Both the position numbers and the translations under genes were made by a program. Shown piece by piece: positions 36,909 through 46,002 of a DNA stretch of 64,000 nt. The stretch covers positions 1-64,000 of the forward strand of contig JAJFJT010000016.1 of NCBI GenBank assembly GCA_021773795.1, given 5' to 3'. The first letter of the stretch is position 1, and each line of letters begins with the position of its first letter. The stretch is from Gammaproteobacteria bacterium (lineage in GTDB: Bacteria; Pseudomonadota; Gammaproteobacteria; HK1). The notes under the pieces are model-generated. The model searched no databases and was not told where the DNA came from. It saw only the letters and a program-made list of their open reading frames with translations.

Positions 36909-37538
36909 CTAGCGCAGCAACGCCTGGGGACCGTGGCGTTGTAGCATCTGATTAAAATAGTTCCGGTAATAGGCCACTGCACTGCTCGCGTTGGCAGTGA
37001 CATCGAAGACTTTCCAGCCCGCAGAGGTCTGGTACATACGGAAATCCAGGCGTACTGGCGGAAAGCCACCGGGGGTCGATACCCGGGCCCGGACCACAGC
37101 CTCCTCGGCCCAGCGCCCGTGGCTGGCGGGGTAGACGTCGATGCGTGGTAAGGGACGTGCATAGGTGCCGAGATTACGTGCCAGCGCTGTCAGGAACATC
37201 TCTCGCAGGGCGGCGTACAGATGCTGCCGTTGTTTCGGGTTAAGACGCCGATAATAGGGTCCGGCCGCCCATTTTCCCATGGCGGAAAAATCAAAGTGAG
37301 GCGCGATCTCGCGCTCGATAAAGACTCGAATACGATCGTTGCTGGTTGCCTCCGGGGTGGCCAGAAAACGGGTCAGACGATCGATGCCATTGCGGATAAC
37401 CTCATCCGGGGCAGGTTGCTGAACTGCATAGCCTGGATGGCCCCAGGGGTCGGCAGCAGTTGTCGTGTTCATTGGCTGGGCGAGGGCAGTATTGAAGCCA
37501 AGCGCCAGGGCCAGGAACAGGGAGGTGTTATTCCACAT
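36909..37538 (-). CDS. MlaC/Ttg2D-like periplasmic phospholipid-binding protein
   Basis: A 209-residue exported protein of the MlaC (toluene-tolerance Ttg2) family, which shuttles phospholipids between outer membrane and an MlaFEDB ABC transporter. It has a signal peptide (FLALALGFNTALAQP), a family core ERGIAPHFDFSAMGKW-like segment (EIAPHFDFSAMGKWAAG), LREMFLTALARNLGTY, and YQTSAGWKVFDVTANASSAVAYYRNYFNQML, the typical MlaC C-terminus. No other mla genes are adjacent, so it is an orphan copy. ATG 37538 lies within the end of clpA. A GTG at 37553 is also possible. Confidence 0.85.
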   Translation of the reverse strand: MWNNTSLFLALALGFNTALAQPMNTTTAADPWGHPGYAVQQPAPDEVIRNGIDRLTRFLATPEATSNDRIRVFIEREIAPHFDFSAMGKWAAGPYYRRLNPKQRQHLYAALREMFLTALARNLGTYARPLPRIDVYPASHGRWAEEAVVRARVSTPGGFPPVRLDFRMYQTSAGWKVFDVTANASSAVAYYRNYFNQMLQRHGPQALLR

Positions 37539-39807
37539 CGGCTTTCGCACCACTTTTTTCTACCTCGTAGCCAAAACAGAGTTCATCGTCGCTAACGCTG
37601 ATACGGACATGCCCACCGCGCTCGAGTTTTCCGAACAGCAGCTCCTCGGCAAGTCGCCGCTTGACGTGTTCCTGAATGATGCGTGCCATGGGTCGTGCGC
37701 CCATGGTGGGATCGAAGCCACGCACCGCCAACCACTGGCGCGCATCCTTGTCGAGTTCGATGGTGACATGCCGGTCGGCAAGCTGACTTTCCAGCTCCAT
37801 GATGAATTTTTCCACCACGTGACCAATGCTTTTCTCCGACAGTGACTGGAAGGGCACGACGGCATCCAGGCGGTTGCGAAACTCTGGTGTAAACAGGTGC
37901 TCAATGGCGGCCACATTGTCGCTGGAGTGATCCTGTTCGGTGAAGCCCATGGAGGCGCGTCCCATTTCATGGGCCCCGGCATTGGTGGTCATTACCAGAA
38001 TGACATTGCGGAAATCCGCCTTGCGGCCATTGTTGTCGGTGAGGGTGCCGTGATCCATAACCTGTAGCAGCAGGTTGAAGACGTCCGGGTGAGCTTTTTC
38101 CACTTCATCAAGCAACAGCACCGCGTGTGGTTCTTTATTGATCGCCTCGGTAAGCAGGCCGCCCTGGTCGTAGCCCACATAGCCGGGGGGGGCGCCAATC
38201 AGGCGTGAGACGGTGTGTCGCTCCATATATTCGGACATGTCAAAGCGGATCAGGGCGATACCCATACTCTTTGCCAATTGGCGGGTGACCTCGGTTTTTC
38301 CTACGCCAGTGGGGCCGGCAAAAAGGTAACTGCCGATGGGTTTTTCTACCTCACGCAGTCCGGAGCGAGCCATTTGAATGGCACTTTCAAGCATCTCAAT
38401 GGCTGGATCCTGACCAAAGACCACCAGTTTGAGATGGCGCCCGAGCCGGCGCAGCATGTCTTTATCGCTGGAAGAAACGGTCTTCGGCGGGATACGCGCC
38501 ATGCGTGCCACGACCGCCTCAATATCCGCTACCCCGAGAAGTTTTTTGCGCCGGGAGGGTGGTAACAACTGTTGTGAGGCGCCCGCCTCGTCGATGACGT
38601 CGATGGCCTTGTCCGGCAGGTGGCGGTCGTTGATGTAGCGCTCTGCCAACTCTGCCGCCACCCGCATGGCCTTGCGGGAGAAACGCAGTTGATGGTGTTC
38701 CTCGAAACGTGATTTCAGGCCGAGGAGAATTTGGGTGGTTTCATCAACACTCGGCTCGGCAATATCTATTTTCTGGAAGCGCCGCGCCAGTGCCCGATCC
38801 TTCTCGAAGACCCCGCGATACTCCTGATAGGTGGTGGCACCGATGCAGCGCAAATCCCCTGAGCCCAGGATGGGCTTCAACAGATTGGAGGCATCCATGA
38901 CCCCGCCAGAGGCCGCGCCGGCACCGATAATCGTGTGGATCTCATCGATGAAAAGGATCGCATTGGGTTCCTCGCGCAGCTCAGCAAGTATCGCCTTGAA
39001 ACGCTTCTCGAAGTCGCCCCGGTATTTTGTGCCAGCCAGCAGGGCGCCAAGATCGAGGCAGTAGATAGTGCTTTTGGCGAGCACCTCGGGAACCTCTTCA
39101 TCCACAATCATCTTGGCCAGCCCCTCGGCAATGGCCGTCTTGCCCACGCCTGCTTCACCCACATACAGGGGGTTATTTTTGCGGCGCCGACACAGTACCT
39201 GAATGGTGCGCTCAACTTCCATTTGGCGTCCGATGAGGGGATCGATCTTGCCCTGCCGGGCCTGCTCATTGAGGTTGCTGGCATAGGCCTCCAGGGCCTG
39301 CTGACTTTCCTCTCCAGCCGCCGTTTCTGCTTCGGTGGAGAACCGGCCTACCTCGTCGTCGTCGTGGACCTTCGAGATGCCGTGCGAGATATGGTTGACG
39401 ACGTCCAGTCGGGTGACGTTACGCTTGTTGAGAAAATAGACCGCAGCAGCCTCGCGCTCACTGAAAATAGCCACCAGTACATTGGCCCCGGTGACCTCTT
39501 TTTTGCCCGCCGACTGGACGTGCAGGACCGAGCGTTGCAGAACCCGCTGAAAGCCGATAGTTGGCTGGGTTTCGCGCTCGTCCTCCGTTGCCAGCACGGG
39601 GGTGTTTTTATCCAGGTGGTGGTCGAGTTCCCCGCGTAGATCTTCCAGTTGCAAGCCACAGGCGCGTAGCACTTCGATGGCCTCTGGATTATCCAGCAGT
39701 GCCAGCAGCAGGTGTTCCACGGTCATGTATTCGTGGCGTCGGTCCCGCGCACTACGAAAGGCCGCGTTAAGGGTAATTTCGAGTTCGTTGCTTAGCATTC
39801 CAGGCAT
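37528..39807 (-). CDS. clpA: ATP-dependent Clp protease ATP-binding subunit ClpA
   Basis: AAA+ unfoldase partner of ClpP. The 759-residue protein has the double Clp N-terminal repeat ([30 protein letters not shown]), a first AAA domain with GEAGVGKT and ILFIDEIHT, a second with GPTGVGKT and [15 protein letters not shown], and a C-terminal D2-small domain containing [23 protein letters not shown] 39807 overlaps the clpS stop (ATGA) and is preferred. ATG 39798 matches the usual E. coli-type N-terminus equally well. The gene is coupled to clpS, as is typical in proteobacteria. Confidence 0.97.
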   Translation of the reverse strand: MPGMLSNELEITLNAAFRSARDRRHEYMTVEHLLLALLDNPEAIEVLRACGLQLEDLRGELDHHLDKNTPVLATEDERETQPTIGFQRVLQRSVLHVQSAGKKEVTGANVLVAIFSEREAAAVYFLNKRNVTRLDVVNHISHGISKVHDDDEVGRFSTEAETAAGEESQQALEAYASNLNEQARQGKIDPLIGRQMEVERTIQVLCRRRKNNPLYVGEAGVGKTAIAEGLAKMIVDEEVPEVLAKSTIYCLDLGALLAGTKYRGDFEKRFKAILAELREEPNAILFIDEIHTIIGAGAASGGVMDASNLLKPILGSGDLRCIGATTYQEYRGVFEKDRALARRFQKIDIAEPSVDETTQILLGLKSRFEEHHQLRFSRKAMRVAAELAERYINDRHLPDKAIDVIDEAGASQQLLPPSRRKKLLGVADIEAVVARMARIPPKTVSSSDKDMLRRLGRHLKLVVFGQDPAIEMLESAIQMARSGLREVEKPIGSYLFAGPTGVGKTEVTRQLAKSMGIALIRFDMSEYMERHTVSRLIGAPPGYVGYDQGGLLTEAINKEPHAVLLLDEVEKAHPDVFNLLLQVMDHGTLTDNNGRKADFRNVILVMTTNAGAHEMGRASMGFTEQDHSSDNVAAIEHLFTPEFRNRLDAVVPFQSLSEKSIGHVVEKFIMELESQLADRHVTIELDKDARQWLAVRGFDPTMGARPMARIIQEHVKRRLAEELLFGKLERGGHVRISVSDDELCFGYEVEKSGAKADVE

Positions 39808-40127
39808 CAGGCGTATTCCATAGTACAAATCAGCGGATGCTCATTCTCGCGCGCGTACTGATTAACCTGGGAAACCTTGGTTTCAGCAATCTCCCTGGTA
39901 TAGGTACCGCAGATCCCTTTTCCCTCGGTGTGGACCTGCAGCATGATACGCACCGCCTGCTCGCTGGGTACGGCAAAGAAATGCTCCAGGATATGCACCA
40001 CAAATTCCATCGGGGTGTAGTCATCATTGAGTAAGATGACTTTGTAGAGCGGCGGGCGCTTGAGCTTCGGCTTCGCCTCTTCTACGGCGAGGCCGTCCCC
40101 GTGGATATGTTCGGGTAAGTTAGACAT
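39807..40127 (-). CDS. clpS: ATP-dependent Clp protease adaptor ClpS
   Basis: A 106-residue N-end-rule adaptor that delivers substrates with bulky hydrophobic N-termini to ClpA. The core reads [20 protein letters not shown], which contains the [10 protein letters not shown] signature lining the N-degron pocket, then [20 protein letters not shown]. The N-terminal extension is rich in charged residues, as in other ClpS. It begins divergently from korA across a 338-base gap. Confidence 0.97.
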   Translation of the reverse strand: MSNLPEHIHGDGLAVEEAKPKLKRPPLYKVILLNDDYTPMEFVVHILEHFFAVPSEQAVRIMLQVHTEGKGICGTYTREIAETKVSQVNQYARENEHPLICTMEYA

Positions 40128-40465
40128 AAGGCAATTTTAGCGCAAATAGGCCATTCATGACGGTGTCAAATAGTTTGGAGTTGAAGAATTTCCATAGTTG
40201 TTTGAACCCTTCACCCGGGGCCTGGTTTTGCCGGCCCGGGCGGCTCTCTGGTGGCCACCGTGTTTGCCGGGGCTTCCATCGTGCCACGGTAGGGAGTATA
40301 AGGCGTGGTCAGGCGCACGGGGGGTGAGCGGTCACAGTTCCACCAAGCCGGTTATCATCACCTCGCAGGCACACAAAAAATCAGGAAGTCCTGGTTTATT
40401 CTGGATGTAAGAGATGGTTTCACGAATAGATCAGTGTTTTCTTTAACAGGGGGAGCATGCCAGCC
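40128..40465. other. Divergent intergenic region between clpS and korA
   Basis: 338 bases with no convincing coding sequence. It must hold promoters for clpS (minus) and korAB (plus), but neither is unambiguous. A strong GC hairpin is visible (CCCGGGGCC at 40214-40222 against GGCCCGGG at 40233-40240, with one bulge). The last third is occupied by a short MITE-like palindrome (40384-40441), which abuts the GGGGGAG ribosome-binding site of korA. Confidence 0.55.
40384..40441. mobile_element. 58-bp MITE-like palindromic derivative upstream of korA
   Basis: An imperfect inverted repeat. The left end (GGAAGTCCTGGTTTATTCTGG...) and the reverse complement of the right end (GAAAACACTGATCTATTCGTG...) agree at 14 of the first 22 positions. 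The same two end sequences bound the 160-bp element at 43334-43493, here in the opposite order. It looks like an internally deleted copy of that family. No clear target duplication was found. Its right end is only 8 bases from the korA Shine-Dalgarno sequence. Confidence 0.6.
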
Positions 40466-42304
40466 ATGGCAGAAAAGCAGCTTGTTGAGCTTGAAGAAGT
40501 AGCCATCCGTTTTACCGGGGATTCCGGCGACGGGATGCAGGTAACCGGAGGGAAGTTTAGCGAGTCCACTATGCTCGCGGGTAACGATCTATCCACCTTG
40601 CCCGATTATCCAGCGGAAATTCGTGCCCCCGCAGGTACCTTGGCGGGCGTCTCCGGCTTCCAGATCCATTTTGCCTCTCGCAATGTACATACGCCGGCGG
40701 ATCAGCCGGATGTGTTGGTGGCCTTTAATCCCGCTGCCCTCAAGACAAATATTGCGGATCTGCGCCCGGGTGGCACCCTCATCGTCAACCAGGATGCCTT
40801 CAAGAAAAGGGCGTTGGCACGGGCCGAGTACGAGGAAAATCCATTACCGGAGCTACATGATCGTTTCAATGTAGTTGAGCTTCCCCTCACCCAACTCAAC
40901 CGCAAGGCTCTGGAGGACATTGACCTCGGTAGCCGGGACATTGACCGCTGCAAGAATTTTTTCGTCCTCGGCATCATGTACTGGATGTACAGCCGTGATC
41001 TGGAGCCCACCCAGCGCTGGCTGCGAGGGCGCTTCCGGGGAGAGGTGAGGGAGGCCAATCTGCTGGCCCTGGAGGCGGGGCATGCCTATGGTGAAACCAC
41101 CGAATTGCTGCCGAGCTCTTATCAGGTTCCGGCGGCAAAAATCCCACCGGGAACCTATAGAAATATCACTGGCAACACGGCCTTCGCCTGGGGCATCGTG
41201 GCCGCCGGGGTGCAGATGGATCGTCAAGTGTTTCTCGGCGCCTATCCGATTACCCCGGCCAGCGATATTCTCCATGAAGTGGCGCGTTACGGTCATTTTG
41301 GTATCAAAACCATGCAGGCGGAAGATGAGATTGCCGCCTGTAGTGCCGCCATCGGTGCGGCCTTTGCGGGTAGTCTGGCAGTCACTTGTACCAGTGGTCC
41401 TGGCCTTGCTCTCAAGCAGGAGGCCATCAACCTCGCGGTAATGGCCGAGTTGCCACTGGTGATCGTGGATATTCAGCGTGGTGGCCCGTCCACGGGCATG
41501 CCCACCAAGGTGGAGCAGGGCGATCTTCCCATGGCCCTGTACGGGCGTAACTCCGACAGCCCGATGCCGGTGATTGCCGCTTCATCACCAGGGGATTGTT
41601 TTCACACAATTTTCGAGGCCTTTCGCTGGGCGGTAAAATACATGACCCCGGTGATCGTGCTTTCAGATAGTTATCTGGCCAACGGTACCGAGCCCTGGTT
41701 GATTCCGGATATTGAGTCCTTGCCCCGTGTGAGCATTCCGCCGCCCCCGGAACCGGAAAACTTTCAGCCTTATCGCCGCGACGCCAAAACTCTGGCGCGG
41801 CCTTGGGCTGTTCCCGGCACCCCAGGTCTGGAGCATCGTATCGGTGGTCTTTCCACGGAAGAAAATACCGGCAACGTGTCCTACGATCCGGACAATAACG
41901 AGCGCATGATGCATCTACGAGATCAGAAGGTAGCGGGCATTGTCGCTGATATCCCGCCGCTGGAGGTGGTTGGCAACGAGCAGGGTGAATTGCTGATAGT
42001 GGGCTGGGGGAGTACCCGGGGAGCGATTACCTCGGCGGTGGAGGCAGCCCGTGCCGATGGACTGGACGTTTCCCGCGTTCACCTGCGCCACATTAATCCC
42101 TTTCCCGCTAACCTCGGGGAGATCCTCGGTAATTTCCGCCACATCCTGGTGCCGGAGATCAATTTGGGCCACTTGCCCCGCTTGTTGCGTGCCGAGTTCT
42201 TGGTGCCTGCCGAGGTGATGAGCAAGACCCAGGGTAAGCCCTTCAAGGTGGGTGAAATCCGCCAACGTATCGATGAAATTTTGTCCCCGGAGGATGATTC
42301 CTGA
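40466..42304 (+). CDS. korA: 2-oxoacid:ferredoxin oxidoreductase, fused gamma-alpha subunit (KorA-like)
   Basis: Large subunit of a two-subunit 2-oxoacid:ferredoxin oxidoreductase, probably the 2-oxoglutarate enzyme. The N-terminal gamma domain (about 1-190) shows IRFTGDSGDGMQVTGGKFSE. The alpha pyrimidine-binding domain follows with VFLGAYPITPASDILHEVAR, MQAEDEIAACSAAIGAAFAG, TCTSGPGLALKQEAINLAVM and VDIQRGGPSTGMPTKVEQ. ATG 40466 is preferred because GGGGGAG (40449-40455) is well spaced. ATG 40457 is too close. ATG overlap with korB is one base (TGATG). The two MITE-like elements bracket this pair. Confidence 0.92.
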   Translation: MAEKQLVELEEVAIRFTGDSGDGMQVTGGKFSESTMLAGNDLSTLPDYPAEIRAPAGTLAGVSGFQIHFASRNVHTPADQPDVLVAFNPAALKTNIADLRPGGTLIVNQDAFKKRALARAEYEENPLPELHDRFNVVELPLTQLNRKALEDIDLGSRDIDRCKNFFVLGIMYWMYSRDLEPTQRWLRGRFRGEVREANLLALEAGHAYGETTELLPSSYQVPAAKIPPGTYRNITGNTAFAWGIVAAGVQMDRQVFLGAYPITPASDILHEVARYGHFGIKTMQAEDEIAACSAAIGAAFAGSLAVTCTSGPGLALKQEAINLAVMAELPLVIVDIQRGGPSTGMPTKVEQGDLPMALYGRNSDSPMPVIAASSPGDCFHTIFEAFRWAVKYMTPVIVLSDSYLANGTEPWLIPDIESLPRVSIPPPPEPENFQPYRRDAKTLARPWAVPGTPGLEHRIGGLSTEENTGNVSYDPDNNERMMHLRDQKVAGIVADIPPLEVVGNEQGELLIVGWGSTRGAITSAVEAARADGLDVSRVHLRHINPFPANLGEILGNFRHILVPEINLGHLPRLLRAEFLVPAEVMSKTQGKPFKVGEIRQRIDEILSPEDDS

Positions 42305-43329
42305 TGGCTACTCCTGCCGCACAGCTAACGCGTAAGGATTTCACTAGCAACCAAACGGTGCGTTGGTGCCCGGGTTGTGGTGATTACTCTATTCTTGCCA
42401 ATATCCAGCGCATCATGCCGGAACTGGGGATGTCCCCGGAGAAGGTCGTCTTTGTATCCGGCATTGGCTGCTCCAGCCGCTTTCCCTATTACATGGATAC
42501 CTATGGCTTTCACACCATCCATGGTCGTGCCCCTGCCTTTGCGACTGGCATCAAGGCCAGTAATCCCGATTTGTCCGTATGGGTGGTGACCGGTGATGGT
42601 GATGGTCTCGCCATCGGTGGCAATCACCTGTTGCATATCATCCGTCGCAACGTGGATGTCAATATTCTGTTGTTTAACAATCGTGTCTACGGCCTGACCA
42701 AGGGCCAGTACTCTCCCACCTCGCGCATCGGCATGAAGACCAAATCCACCCCGCTGGGCTCCATCGATCATCCGATTGATCCCCTCTCTTTTGCCCTCGG
42801 CGCGGCCGCCACCTTTGTGGCGCGTACCGTGGATGTGGATGCCGAGCATATGCGGTACGTCTTTCGGCGTGCACAGGAACACCGGGGCACCTCCTTCATA
42901 GAAATCCTGCAGAATTGCCCAGTATTCAATGATGAGGAATGGGACGAGCTAGAAGACAAAAAGCAGCGTATCGATGCTGGGCTGCGATTACAGCATGGTC
43001 AACCGCTGGTGACCGGTAGTGAAGGCCGGCGGCGGGGAATTCGTATCGATTCTGGCGTACCTGCAGTTATCGATCTCGGCGATGGCTCTGATATTTCCAC
43101 CGCCGACATCGCGGTACACAATGAACATCATCACTCGCCGGCCTATGCCTTTGCCCTGGCCAGCATGGCGCGGCCCAACTTTCCCTTGCCTTTGGGGGTG
43201 TTCCGGGCAGTGGAGTCACCGACCTACGACGGTATGCTGGAGCAGCAGATGGAACAGGCTATGGAGTTAAGGGGTGCTGGCAACTTGCGGAACCTGTTGC
43301 ATACCGGGGAAACCTGGACGGTTAAGTAG
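42304..43329 (+). CDS. korB: 2-oxoacid:ferredoxin oxidoreductase beta subunit (KorB-like)
   Basis: Thiamine-diphosphate-binding beta subunit (341 residues). It begins with VRWCPGCGDYSILANIQRIM, the CPGCG motif of the two-subunit family, then ASRFPYYMDTYGFHTIHGRA-like (SRFPYYMDTYGFHTIHG), the ThDP/Mg motif VVTGDGDGLAIGGNHLLHIIRRN and LLFNNRVYGLTKGQYSPTS, whose wording is typical of 2-oxoglutarate or general 2-oxoacid enzymes. No ferredoxin-type cysteine clusters are seen in either subunit beyond CPGC. It ends immediately before a MITE-like element. Confidence 0.93.
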   Translation: MATPAAQLTRKDFTSNQTVRWCPGCGDYSILANIQRIMPELGMSPEKVVFVSGIGCSSRFPYYMDTYGFHTIHGRAPAFATGIKASNPDLSVWVVTGDGDGLAIGGNHLLHIIRRNVDVNILLFNNRVYGLTKGQYSPTSRIGMKTKSTPLGSIDHPIDPLSFALGAAATFVARTVDVDAEHMRYVFRRAQEHRGTSFIEILQNCPVFNDEEWDELEDKKQRIDAGLRLQHGQPLVTGSEGRRRGIRIDSGVPAVIDLGDGSDISTADIAVHNEHHHSPAYAFALASMARPNFPLPLGVFRAVESPTYDGMLEQQMEQAMELRGAGNLRNLLHTGETWTVK

Positions 43330-43333
43330 TTAG

Positions 43334-43493
43334 GGAAACTCTGATCTATTCGTGGACTCGTATCTTGCGTTCAAAATGCCCATCTTCATCGTTGCTGCTC
43401 TTCGCAATAGATTGATTATTACGTGCGAACAGCGCCTCAAAGCTGAACATCTTGAACCACAATCTACTTCATCCAGAATAAATCAGAGCTTCC
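43334..43493. mobile_element. 160-bp MITE-like element with IS5-style ends
   Basis: Terminal inverted repeats: left GGAAACTCTGATCTATTCG, right (reverse complement) GGAAGCTCTGATTTATTCT, matching at 16 of the 19 bases shown. Flanked by TTAG (43330-43333) and TCAG (43494-43497), a probable 4-bp target duplication with one change. TTAG fits the YTAR target known for IS5-group elements. There is no open reading frame. It is inserted directly between the korB stop codon (43327-43329) and the stop codon of the convergent gene (43494-43496). Confidence 0.72.
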
Positions 43494-44420
43494 TCAGGCA
43501 GCGCGCCCGGAACGCTTGCGCCCGGGCTTGCCGTACTGCTCTTGGTAATCCTCGCAGCGGGCCATAAATCTGGTGGTGCTTTTTGCCATAGGAACCCGGG
43601 CACTGGCAAGATAGCCAACGATTGCCTTGGCTTCCTGGATTATGCGAAGTCCGGCGTCTTTGCGCCCCCGGGGAATATCCCCCGCCTTTGTCTTGGGCAC
43701 AAAATCAAGCACAGCCTCTCCGGCGGCCACGAAATGTGGCCATAGCTCGAACATCACGGGATCTTTTCGCAGGGTTTCGCTAACCGTCTTGGCCTCTAGT
43801 GCAAGCTCGCGAAAACGGGGTTTGAGCCCGGCGTATGCCGGTTCCTTACAGAGCGTTTGTTCCAGCTGTTTCGTCACCTGGTCAATATCGCGCATCGCTT
43901 GGGAGATTTTCAAGTAGCGGCTATCGTAAAAATCCGATACTGGCAGTAAAAAGGCCTTTAGGGGTTCTCCCCAGAGCTCGTCAATGCCTTCCTGGCCACT
44001 GTAGTGATGGACGAACTTGCCCAATTCCAATGCTTCTTGAAAATAGTCGCCGCATTGCCTCATCAACTCGTTCTGGCGGCTGATGAGCACCCCCTTTTGC
44101 TCCAGTTCCACCACCATAGTGAAGATGTCGGTGGCCCGGTTAAACAGAGCACCCGCGAGCATGGCGCCATTCACGCGTTTGCGTGTTGGATCCTGCTCTC
44201 GTTCGTAGGCAGCACGTGCTTCGTCGAGTTTTTCCCCCGGGGTGTTGATACCTCCCTCGGTGTGGTGAAAGAGGCGCTTGGTCAAGGCGTCGATGAGGTG
44301 TTTTTTTGCCGCCAAGGTGTCCTGTGGCGGTTCGTAATAACGAATCCAGTAGCCATCGTAGTGCACGCTTTCGATGCCGTTGACCTGCCGCCGTGTTCCG
44401 TTTTTTGTCTTTGCCGTCAC
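43494..44420 (-). CDS. Uncharacterised conserved protein (about 308 residues)
   Basis: I do not recognise the family. The sequence looks globular and mostly helical, with a conserved-looking N-terminus VHYDGYWIRYYEPPQDTLAAKKHL and long amphipathic helices (LDEARAAYEREQDPTRKRVNGAMLAGALF, FTMVVELEQKGVLISRQNELMRQCG). A basic tail, GRKRSGRAA, ends it. No signal peptide or membrane segment. The start is GTG 44420. Its stop codon coincides with the target duplication of the adjacent MITE-like element, and before that insertion the stop would have abutted the korB stop. Confidence 0.6.
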   Translation of the reverse strand: MTAKTKNGTRRQVNGIESVHYDGYWIRYYEPPQDTLAAKKHLIDALTKRLFHHTEGGINTPGEKLDEARAAYEREQDPTRKRVNGAMLAGALFNRATDIFTMVVELEQKGVLISRQNELMRQCGDYFQEALELGKFVHHYSGQEGIDELWGEPLKAFLLPVSDFYDSRYLKISQAMRDIDQVTKQLEQTLCKEPAYAGLKPRFRELALEAKTVSETLRKDPVMFELWPHFVAAGEAVLDFVPKTKAGDIPRGRKDAGLRIIQEAKAIVGYLASARVPMAKSTTRFMARCEDYQEQYGKPGRKRSGRAA

Positions 44421-44531
44421 CCACGCGCCCCTCTGCGATTATTCCTGACTGCCACGCTATCCCGTGATTACGTTGCCAAACACCCTGTTTTGCAGTCTTC
44501 AGGCCGTATTATGGGCTCAATTCCCCTGAAC

Positions 44532-45413
44532 TCAATGGGGGATTAACTCCTCCCGGCGTTCGCGCCAGCTGAGATAGGAGCTGCCGGAAATAATAATGAC
44601 GGCGCCAAGCCAGGTGCTTGGACTGATAATTTCATCAAAGGCCAGCCAGGCAATGACGCCGCCCCAGATCACTTTGGTGAAATCCAGCGGTAGCATGGCA
44701 CTGGCCTCGGCGATGCGTAGTGCCTGGGTCATGGCCAGCTGGGCCAGGGTGCCCCAGAGGCCGCAAGCCAGTAGCCACACGAGTTGGCCCGGGGTGGGCC
44801 AACTCCACACCAGTAGTGCGGCAGGGAGTGATAGTGGCGTCATTAGCAGTGCCATATAGGCGGCAATGGTTAAGGCAGAATCATGGCGGGCAAGGGATTT
44901 GACAGTCACCAGGGTGATCCCCCAGAGCAGGCCGGCGGCAAGCGCCGGCAGTAGCCCGGGATTGGGCTCTGTGAAGTCGGGACGGAGAATGATCAGTGCA
45001 CCCATAAAGCCGGCGATCACGGCAATCCCGCGTGGTAGTCGGAGCTTCTCCTTAAGCACCAACACTGCAAGCACACTGGCAAATACCGGTGCCGTCAGGC
45101 TCAACGCTTGTACATCCACCAGTGGTGCCATCGCGAGTGCGAGATAAAACAGCAGCATGGCAACGACATTGGTGATGGCTTGCCACAGATGCCCGCCGCG
45201 ATGGCGGGTACTCAGAATGATGGCAGCCCGGGGTAGTAGCCAGGGAATGAGTATCAGCAGCGCGGCGAGATTACGAAAAAAGGCAATCTCGAAGGGATGA
45301 ATCTCGCTTGAGAGGTAACGCACGCTGGCATGCAGGGCGGCAAAACAAAAGCCGGCAAACAGCATATACAGGGTGCCTTGCAGGGTGGCAGAGAACTTTG
45401 TTGGGGGGTGCAT
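44532..45413 (-). CDS. DMT-superfamily transporter with two EamA domains
   Basis: A 293-residue inner-membrane protein with about ten hydrophobic helices arranged as two EamA repeats. Repeat one begins MLFAGFCFAALHASVRYLS and has FFRNLAALLILIPWLLPR and ALSLTAPVFASVLAVLVLKEKL. Repeat two begins GLLPALAAGLLWGITLVTVKSL and ends MLPLDFTKVIWGGVIAWLAFDE. It is probably an exporter of a small metabolite, but EamA sequences do not reveal the substrate. It is transcribed divergently from the truncated haemoglobin gene across 191 bases. Confidence 0.88.
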   Translation of the reverse strand: MHPPTKFSATLQGTLYMLFAGFCFAALHASVRYLSSEIHPFEIAFFRNLAALLILIPWLLPRAAIILSTRHRGGHLWQAITNVVAMLLFYLALAMAPLVDVQALSLTAPVFASVLAVLVLKEKLRLPRGIAVIAGFMGALIILRPDFTEPNPGLLPALAAGLLWGITLVTVKSLARHDSALTIAAYMALLMTPLSLPAALLVWSWPTPGQLVWLLACGLWGTLAQLAMTQALRIAEASAMLPLDFTKVIWGGVIAWLAFDEIISPSTWLGAVIIISGSSYLSWRERREELIPH

Positions 45414-45516
45414 ATGAGAGTGGTGAGAATCGTAGCGGCTGGATAGGTAGCTCGCAAGCTATGTGCTTGGGATGACTGTCGGCGCTCGCGAATATGCTAT
45501 GAATTTCAGGGTCTTT

Positions 45517-45543
45517 AATAACATGCATATTGTCTATATTATT
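45517..45543. promoter_or_regulatory. Operator-like inverted repeat between the EamA and haemoglobin genes
   Basis: AATAACAT (45517-45524) and ATATTATT (45536-45543) are inverted repeats matching at seven of eight positions, with 11 bases between them, in an AT-rich divergent intergenic region. The arm spacing is compatible with a dimeric regulator. It does not match the NsrR consensus well enough to name a regulator. Confidence 0.35.
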
Positions 45544-45604
45544 AAGCCGCGCCGCAGCATCCAGGCGGTAAATCCTGTTAATCAAGTGTTTGGAGAGTGT
45601 AACA

Positions 45605-45985
45605 ATGGCTGATGACAATAAATCGTCTCTGTATGAACGTCTCGGTGGGCAGGCTGCGGTGGATGCCGCGGTAGAAAAGTTCTATCCGAAAGTGCTGGCG
45701 GACGATCGTATCAATTACTTCTTTGACAATACCGATATGACCAAGCAATCGGGCAAGCAGAAGGCCTTTCTGACCATGGCTTTCGGTGGCCCGAACGGCT
45801 ATACCGGAATGGACATGCGCAAGGGGCATGCACACTTATTGGAGCGCGGTCTCAATGATAGCCACTTCGATGCCGTGGTGGAGAACCTGGGCAACACCCT
45901 GAAAGAGATGGGCGTGACCGATGATCTCATTGCTGAGGTCGCCGCCATTGCGGAAACCACTCGCAAGGATGTGCTGGGGCGCTAA
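45605..45985 (+). CDS. Group 1 truncated haemoglobin (trHbN-like)
   Basis: A small haem protein of 126 residues. It starts SLYERLGGQAAVDAAVEKFYPKVLAD, the typical truncated-haemoglobin N-terminus, followed by INYFFDNTDM (B10/CD1 region) and FLTMAFGGPNGYTG, the glycine-rich loop of group 1. The proximal histidine is most likely H75 in MRKGHAHLLERGL. Such proteins bind O2 or NO, and a role in NO detoxification or oxygen handling is possible. ATG 45605 follows GGAGAG at 45593-45598. A strong terminator follows the gene. Confidence 0.93.
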   Translation: MADDNKSSLYERLGGQAAVDAAVEKFYPKVLADDRINYFFDNTDMTKQSGKQKAFLTMAFGGPNGYTGMDMRKGHAHLLERGLNDSHFDAVVENLGNTLKEMGVTDDLIAEVAAIAETTRKDVLGR

Positions 45986-46002
45986 GCTACCCGCCTTGAT
46001 GC

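Noticed and set aside
36907-37162. Apparent 205-codon frame running from the MlaC-like gene into purB on the minus strand
   Set aside because: Arg/Pro-rich read-through in a different frame from both genes, with no motif. The MlaC-like and purB frames explain the region.
40198-40410. 70-codon plus-strand frame in the clpS-korA gap
   Set aside because: Trp/Gly/Pro-rich with no ribosome-binding site, covering a GC hairpin and the end of the MITE-like palindrome. Not convincing as a gene.
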